Origin: CAYRKQ01 sp964424985
GTDB lineage: Bacteria; Patescibacteriota; Saccharimonadia; Saccharimonadales; UBA7683
Assembly: GCA_964424985.1 (NCBI GenBank)
Contig: CAYRKQ010000002.1
Location: 1 to 64,000 of the forward strand
Direction of reading: 5' to 3'
DNA length: 64,000 nucleotides
The notes under the pieces are model-generated. The model made no database searches. It was not told where the DNA came from and saw only the letters and a list, made by a program, of their open reading frames with translations. A program made the position numbers and the translations under genes. Position 1 is the first letter of the stretch. Each line of letters starts with the position of its first letter. This document shows positions 59,906 through 64,000 of the stretch, piece after piece.

Positions 59906-59962
59906 GTCATTTCGAGCTTGTCGAGAAATCTATATTAGATTCTCCGATAAACTCAATATGAC
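59906..59962. repeat. REP-like element upstream of nusA
   Basis: Begins GTCATTTCGAG and ends CTCAATATGAC as imperfect inverted arms, with inner AGAAATCT/AGATTCTC arms. It resembles the elements at 1958, 2843 and 58327 in carrying GTCAT/ATGAC outer ends. Confidence 0.65.
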
Positions 59963-59976
59963 GTCTGCTTCTTATG

Positions 59977-60001
59977 AAAAAACCCGACCTGCTGGCCGGA
60001 C
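59977..60001 (-). terminator. terminator after the 60030 gene
   Basis: CCGGCC-AGCA-GGTCGG stem followed by GTTTTTTC on the minus strand, about 30 bases after the 60030 stop. It isolates nusA from upstream transcription. Confidence 0.85.
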
Positions 60002-60029
60002 TACATGCTTGATTATACCCCTTTCCCCG

Positions 60030-60548
60030 TTAGCTTGCAAGCGCTTTAGGTAATGCCGTAAGCGCAAGTGCAGTTGCGGTTAGTCGGGACAGTGTCTGTG
60101 TCGGCTGTCCGTTGCTAGCAACAAGCTCAGCACCAACAGCTATTTTCGTAAAGTGAACAGCAAAGCCGGCCACGCTACCTATTTCTGAAAGCTCGGGTAC
60201 CGCCTCGCCAAACAAGGTAGCCTCACCAACTTCAAACCCTTTTAAGCCACCTCGTGGATAAACGTTTACAGTATGCGTACCACCCATTCGATAAGCGTCG
60301 AAATGAGCTTCCCTGAATCTAGTATTGGGGTTTTTCCTATCATTTATCATCACAATCCCATTGTCATTAATGGGGACACGGTGATCTCCTAGTCTTGTGT
60401 GATTACCATCGCTCACGTTATCTAAATCAAGGATGCCGGGAAGTCGCGAGAATATCATGCTAAAACAGCGATGAGGGGTTTTATCAGAACCTACGATCGC
60501 TAGGTCAATCCACTCTTCGGTATCAGGTAATTGTACAAAATCGCCCAT
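60030..60548 (-). CDS. unknown protein with leaderless promoter
   Basis: 172 aa, not recognised. Beta-rich with many Gly/Asp turns (NVSDGNHTRLGDHRVPINDN; VYPRGGLKGFEVGEATLFGE) and an Ala/Leu-rich helical C-terminus (RLTATALALTALPKALAS) that could be a weak membrane anchor or amphipathic helix. No signal peptide. -10 TATAAT lies 8 bases before the ATG. Isolated by its own promoter and terminator, so it is a free-standing gene. Confidence 0.6.
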   Translation of the reverse strand: MGDFVQLPDTEEWIDLAIVGSDKTPHRCFSMIFSRLPGILDLDNVSDGNHTRLGDHRVPINDNGIVMINDRKNPNTRFREAHFDAYRMGGTHTVNVYPRGGLKGFEVGEATLFGEAVPELSEIGSVAGFAVHFTKIAVGAELVASNGQPTQTLSRLTATALALTALPKALAS

Positions 60549-60556
60549 ATCTTTTT

Positions 60557-60586
60557 ATTATAGCACACTCTGTCAAGTTTTGTCAA
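60557..60586 (-). promoter_or_regulatory. promoter of the 60030 gene, duplicated-TTGACA type
   Basis: TTGACA (60581-60586), 18-base spacer with second TTGACA and AGTGTGC, TATAAT (60557-60562). ATG starts at 60548, giving a leaderless or nearly leaderless mRNA. Confidence 0.83.
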
Positions 60587-60604
60587 TGCTTTATACTTAT
60601 TTTC

Positions 60605-63133
60605 ATGATTAAGAAACTTTTTGACTCCTTTCAGCCCAGCAATTACCAACTTTCGCTTGCCATCAATAAAGAGCAGATGACATTTAGCGGTTCCGTCACC
60701 ATTGTCGGCGCACTCACCGCTCCCGCAAACACCCTTGAGCTGCATGCCAAGGAACTAGAAATCACATCCAGCCTTGTAGATGGTCGAGTCTCAAAAACCA
60801 AGAGCGCTAAGCAAGATGTACTCCAGCTCATTTCCGAGCAGCAACTGAGCAAAGGTGATCATACCGTTGAAATTGTTTTTTCTGGCAAAATAACTGATCA
60901 GATGCACGGCATGTATCCTTGCTACTTTGAGCACGAAGGTAAAAAGAAGATGCTGATTGCTACGCAGTTTGAAAGCCATCATGCCCGCGAAGTGTTTCCA
61001 TGCATTGACGAGCCAGCAGCAAAAGCAACCTTTGATGTCACCCTTGAAACCGCACCCGGAGAGACGGTTCTAGGTAACACCCCCGTGAAGAACCGATCCG
61101 AGAAAAACAAAACGCAGGTTACGACATTTGAACAAACACCGCGCATGAGCCCCTATCTTTTAGCGTTCGTGACAGGTGAGATGGTATCAAGAGAATCAAA
61201 AACCAAAAGTGGCATTGCCGTGCGTAGCTGGGCATCCGCCGCACAAGCCCCCGAACTGCTGGAGTTTTCCGTTAACGAGGCAGTGGCCTACATAGATTTT
61301 TACGAGGACTATTTTAACGTGCCCTACCCGCTTGCCAAGTGTGACCAAGTGGCCTTACCAGATTTTGAAAGTGGCGCTATGGAAAACTGGGGGCTCATTA
61401 CTTATCGTGAGGCGGTGATGCTGCACAACCCTGAAAATCCCTCACTCTCTACCCAACAGCTGATAGCCATTGTGACCGCGCACGAACTTGCTCATCAGTG
61501 GTTTGGTAATTTGGTAACCATGCAGTGGTGGGATGATTTATGGCTCAATGAAAGCTTTGCCAGCATGATGGAATATATTGCAGTAGATGCCGTGCACCCC
61601 GAGTGGCAAATGTGGGAAGAATACGTTTCCAGCGACGCCGTGATTGCCACCAACCGCGATGTCTATAAAGACGTCCAGCCCGTTCGCGTTGATGTGGAAG
61701 ATCCGGGAATGATTCATACCTTGTTTGACCCGGCAATTGTCTATGCCAAGGGCGGCAAGTTACTTAAAACCCTCTACGATCTCCTTGGTGACGAGCACTG
61801 GCGTACCGGGCTCAAGGCCTACTTTGAAGAACATGCCTATAAAAACACGAGCCGTGATGATCTGTGGAAGGCGCTCAGCGACACCTCTGGCTACGACGTA
61901 GCAGCGCTGATGAACACCTGGCTAGAGCAGCCTGGGCTGCCGGTAGTGCAAGTTGATCAGAAAACAAAAGAGGCTACTGTATCTCAAGAAAGGCTGTTAC
62001 TTGATGGCGAAGATATCGAGACCGCATGGATCATTCCACTTGTCGCCAACCAAGAAGTACCGCTACTCGCCGAAAAATCGGATACCTTCGAGCTGACAGC
62101 AGATGAATGGCTACTCTTTAATGAAACCGGTACAGGTCATTTTGTAACAGACTACGCAGCCAGTGAGCATAAAGCATGGGTGGCCAAAGAGATTGCGAAC
62201 GTCTCCCGGCCAAGCACCTGGAAGATTGCCAGAATTAATGAACTTATTATGCTCAGTCGGAGCGGCAAGACACAGCTTACTGAGGCTCTGGACACCATTT
62301 CTCATTGCAGTGAAGAAACTCGAGCAACCGTCTGGTCGCAAATAACGAGCGTCCTCGGCCACGCCAAGCAATTGAGTGAAGTTGACGAAGAGATTGAGGC
62401 TCTTATTAAGAAGTTTGGCTTCAATCTGGTGAAAAAGCATTATAAGCACCTCGGCTGGACCTACGATCCGCACGAAGACAGCAACACCACACATCTGCGA
62501 AGCACCGCACTCGGTCTGACAATTGGCAGCGAACAGCCTGAGGTAATTCAGCAGGCACTAAACATATTTGATAGTGCAAAAGACATTGAAGCAATCCATC
62601 CTGAAATTCGCAGCAGCATTCTTGGCACTGCCGTTCGTTTTGGTGATGACGAGGAAATTGTTCAGAAATTACTAGACCAGTATAGGCAGTCGCAAAGTGC
62701 GGAACTGAGAAATGATATCTGCGGGGCGCTTACCTCAGCTCGTCGTCCAGAGCAATATGAAGTGCTTATTAAGCTACTCACTGATACCGAAACAATTCGT
62801 TTGCAAGACACGATCCGTTGGTTTATTTATCTTCTTCGGAACCGTTACAGCCGAGAGGCCACCTGGCAGTGGCTGGAAGAAAACTGGCAATGGGTGGAAG
62901 AGACTTTTGGCGGCAGCAAAAGCTATGACGATTTCGCCCGCTATAGCGCAAATATTTTAAGTACAGATAAGTATCTTGAAAAATATACAGCCTTCTTCTC
63001 ACCAAAACTGAGTGACCCGACCCTAAAACGATCCATCACCATTGGTATTAACGAAATTAAAGCCCGCGTTGCCTGGCGAAAACGAGACGAGCAGGCAATT
63101 AAGCAATGGTTTCGTGAAAGAAAGACTGCCTAA
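60605..63133 (+). CDS. M1-family metallo-aminopeptidase (aminopeptidase N type)
   Basis: 842 aa, plus strand. Residues 257-261 GAMEN bind the substrate N-terminus. HELAH at 293-297 with NESF about 20 residues later forms the zinc site. The N-terminal beta domain (SFQPSNYQLSLAINKEQMTF) and the helical C-terminal domain complete the M1 fold. It removes N-terminal residues from peptides, fitting an organism that scavenges amino acids. No signal peptide. TATACT lies 7 bases before the ATG. Its end overlaps yraN by 4 bases on the other strand. Confidence 0.95.
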   Translation: MIKKLFDSFQPSNYQLSLAINKEQMTFSGSVTIVGALTAPANTLELHAKELEITSSLVDGRVSKTKSAKQDVLQLISEQQLSKGDHTVEIVFSGKITDQMHGMYPCYFEHEGKKKMLIATQFESHHAREVFPCIDEPAAKATFDVTLETAPGETVLGNTPVKNRSEKNKTQVTTFEQTPRMSPYLLAFVTGEMVSRESKTKSGIAVRSWASAAQAPELLEFSVNEAVAYIDFYEDYFNVPYPLAKCDQVALPDFESGAMENWGLITYREAVMLHNPENPSLSTQQLIAIVTAHELAHQWFGNLVTMQWWDDLWLNESFASMMEYIAVDAVHPEWQMWEEYVSSDAVIATNRDVYKDVQPVRVDVEDPGMIHTLFDPAIVYAKGGKLLKTLYDLLGDEHWRTGLKAYFEEHAYKNTSRDDLWKALSDTSGYDVAALMNTWLEQPGLPVVQVDQKTKEATVSQERLLLDGEDIETAWIIPLVANQEVPLLAEKSDTFELTADEWLLFNETGTGHFVTDYAASEHKAWVAKEIANVSRPSTWKIARINELIMLSRSGKTQLTEALDTISHCSEETRATVWSQITSVLGHAKQLSEVDEEIEALIKKFGFNLVKKHYKHLGWTYDPHEDSNTTHLRSTALGLTIGSEQPEVIQQALNIFDSAKDIEAIHPEIRSSILGTAVRFGDDEEIVQKLLDQYRQSQSAELRNDICGALTSARRPEQYEVLIKLLTDTETIRLQDTIRWFIYLLRNRYSREATWQWLEENWQWVEETFGGSKSYDDFARYSANILSTDKYLEKYTAFFSPKLSDPTLKRSITIGINEIKARVAWRKRDEQAIKQWFRERKTA

Positions 63134-63474
63134 GAAAGCTGCGGTAAAAATTCAGTGACCTTAAAATCTGCCGAGACCTCAACCGCTGATAGCTCATAAT
63201 CACCCTGATACTTGTGGTCGCTCACCCAACACTTGGCCGCAAAATCCATCTGACTGAGTTTCTTCGGGGTAATGTAGTCGAGGCCGCCACCTTGGTTGCC
63301 CGTGCGACGATACTTCACCTCAACAAAATAGATAACATCTTGTCTCTTGGCCACAATATCAATTTCACACACCCGTGTCCGCCAGTTGATATCACATATG
63401 ATATACCCAATACCCTCTAAGTACGTGGCAGCGACCTTTTCGGCATCATGCCCAGACCTGTAGTTAGTTGTCAC
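63130..63474 (-). CDS. YraN/UPF0102-family putative nuclease
   Basis: 114 aa, normal for UPF0102. GHDAEKVAATYLEGIGYIIC, then the restriction-endonuclease-like core CEIDIVAKRQDVIYFVEVKY (Glu-Asp-x-Glu-x-Lys residues) and KKLSQMDFAAKCWV. Role in DNA or RNA processing unproven. Overlaps rnhB by 4 bases, a common rnhB-yraN neighbourhood. Confidence 0.9.
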   Translation of the reverse strand: MTTNYRSGHDAEKVAATYLEGIGYIICDINWRTRVCEIDIVAKRQDVIYFVEVKYRRTGNQGGGLDYITPKKLSQMDFAAKCWVSDHKYQGDYELSAVEVSADFKVTEFLPQLS

Positions 63475-64000
63475 AACAATGCCTGTATTGGCTTGTAGTT
63501 AACGCGGTGAATTGGCAACACACCGTGTAACTTGAGCGCCTCGACGTGCTGTTTGGTTCCGTAGCCAACGTGCGATTCAAAACCATAGTGACTGTATTTT
63601 TTGGCGATCTCTTGCATGTAAGTATCTCGCGCTACTTTTGCAACTATTGAGGCGGCCGACGCTTCAGAAACACTGCCATCGGCTCTAATGAGTGCTTTCG
63701 TGTTTTTAATATGAGGTAGATAGTTTATATTGCCATCAATGATGATTTCAGTCTCCTCATCATGATCAGGCAACTCGTCATAGGCTCGCTGCATAGCAAG
63801 CTGCACGGACTTTGTCAGACCAAGGACGTTAATTTCTCGTGGCCATACCCAACCGACGCCAACAAGGGCTTCTGACTGGCGTATTTCTTTTGTAAGTAGC
63901 AGCCGCTTCTTGGGGGTAAGTTTTTTTGAATCAGCAAGCCCTTCTGGAACCGACGCAGGAAAACCCACCGCGGCAGCCACCAACGGCCCCGCCCAACACC
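63471..64000 (-). CDS. rnhB: ribonuclease HII, N-terminus beyond window
   Basis: The coding sequence enters from the right edge (CWAGPLVAAAVGFPAS is the first part visible, in frame), so the first catalytic motif (DE-GRG) is outside. Present are GLADSKKLTPKKR, EIIIDGNINYLP, RADGSVSEASAASIVAKVAR and YGFESHVGYGTKQHVEALKL, then PIHRVNYKP. It cuts the RNA strand of RNA-DNA hybrids and removes misinserted ribonucleotides. Confidence 0.94.
   Translation of the reverse strand, partial: CWAGPLVAAAVGFPASVPEGLADSKKLTPKKRLLLTKEIRQSEALVGVGWVWPREINVLGLTKSVQLAMQRAYDELPDHDEETEIIIDGNINYLPHIKNTKALIRADGSVSEASAASIVAKVARDTYMQEIAKKYSHYGFESHVGYGTKQHVEALKLHGVLPIHRVNYKPIQALL

Noticed and set aside
1..64000. Recoded stop codon (UGA as Gly, as in SR1/Gracilibacteria)
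   Set aside because: TGA ends many genes at the expected family length (for example rplD, and the 3173 gene overlapping DUF1653), so code 11 is used.

Overview
The window reads as chromosomal DNA of a Candidate Phyla Radiation (Patescibacteria) bacterium, most likely a Candidatus Saccharibacteria (TM7). The reasons are: a compact minus-strand genome with mostly 1-4 base gene overlaps; a full str-S10-spc-alpha ribosomal super-operon with no gene for ribosomal protein L30 between S5 and L15, a loss typical of CPR; zinc-free versions of S14, S4 and L36; many short orphan genes; frequent -10 boxes only 6-9 bases before ATG or GTG (leaderless-style starts); and standard code 11 with TGA used as stop. 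The phylum is inferred from gene content. No 16S gene is present.

Layout. 1-6600: tRNA-Thr(TGT), a TPR protein, DNA polymerase III delta', an RluD-type pseudouridine synthase carrying palindromic insertions, a DUF1653 protein, a 2H-phosphoesterase-like protein, TrpRS, a histidine phosphatase and an ATP-grasp-like protein. The last three form one operon behind a leader that looks like a transcription attenuator. 6800-24280: rpsI-rplM-rplQ-rpoA-rpsD-rpsK-rpsM-rpmJ-infA-(orphan)-secY-rplO-rpsE-rplR-rplF-(orphan)-rpsH-rpsN-rplE-rplX-rplN-rpsQ-rpmC-rplP-rpsC-rplV-rpsS-(orphan)-rplB-rplW-rplD-rplC-two membrane proteins-rpsJ, named in reverse order of transcription. adk and map are missing between secY and infA. 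24280-37070: a coiled-coil protein, tuf, orphan, fusA, orphan, rpsG, rpsL, rpoC, rpoB. 37270-40540: clpP, tig, hisS. 40575-46180: an accessory block with a DUF6282 hydrolase, unknown proteins, two divergent coiled-coil proteins, a phosphoribosyltransferase, tRNA-Leu(TAG) with a decayed twin, and rsmD. 46200-64000: recG, tyrS, a class A penicillin-binding protein, a PIN-TRAM protein, radA, a membrane HELLH protein, clpC, nusA, an M1 aminopeptidase, yraN and a truncated rnhB.

Regulation is unusually readable. Two CIRCE (HrcA) operators overlap the promoters of clpP and clpC. A distinctive promoter module (TTGACA, then a second TTGACA ten bases on, then usually GTGTG just before TATAAT) stands before the S10 block and before several orphan genes. 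Two of these promoters are followed by 180-215-base leaders that end in an intrinsic terminator directly before the first gene, each with an upstream segment able to pair with the terminator stem. REP-like palindromes lie upstream of rluD, clpC and nusA, and one lies in frame inside rluD. AT-rich low-complexity repeats fill several spacers of the ribosomal operon.

No insertion sequence, prophage, CRISPR array or rRNA gene was found. No gap between genes exceeds 300 bases; the longest (6588-6827, 25967-26185, 24062-24281, 42472-42686, 37071-37269) are described as leaders, promoters or hairpins.
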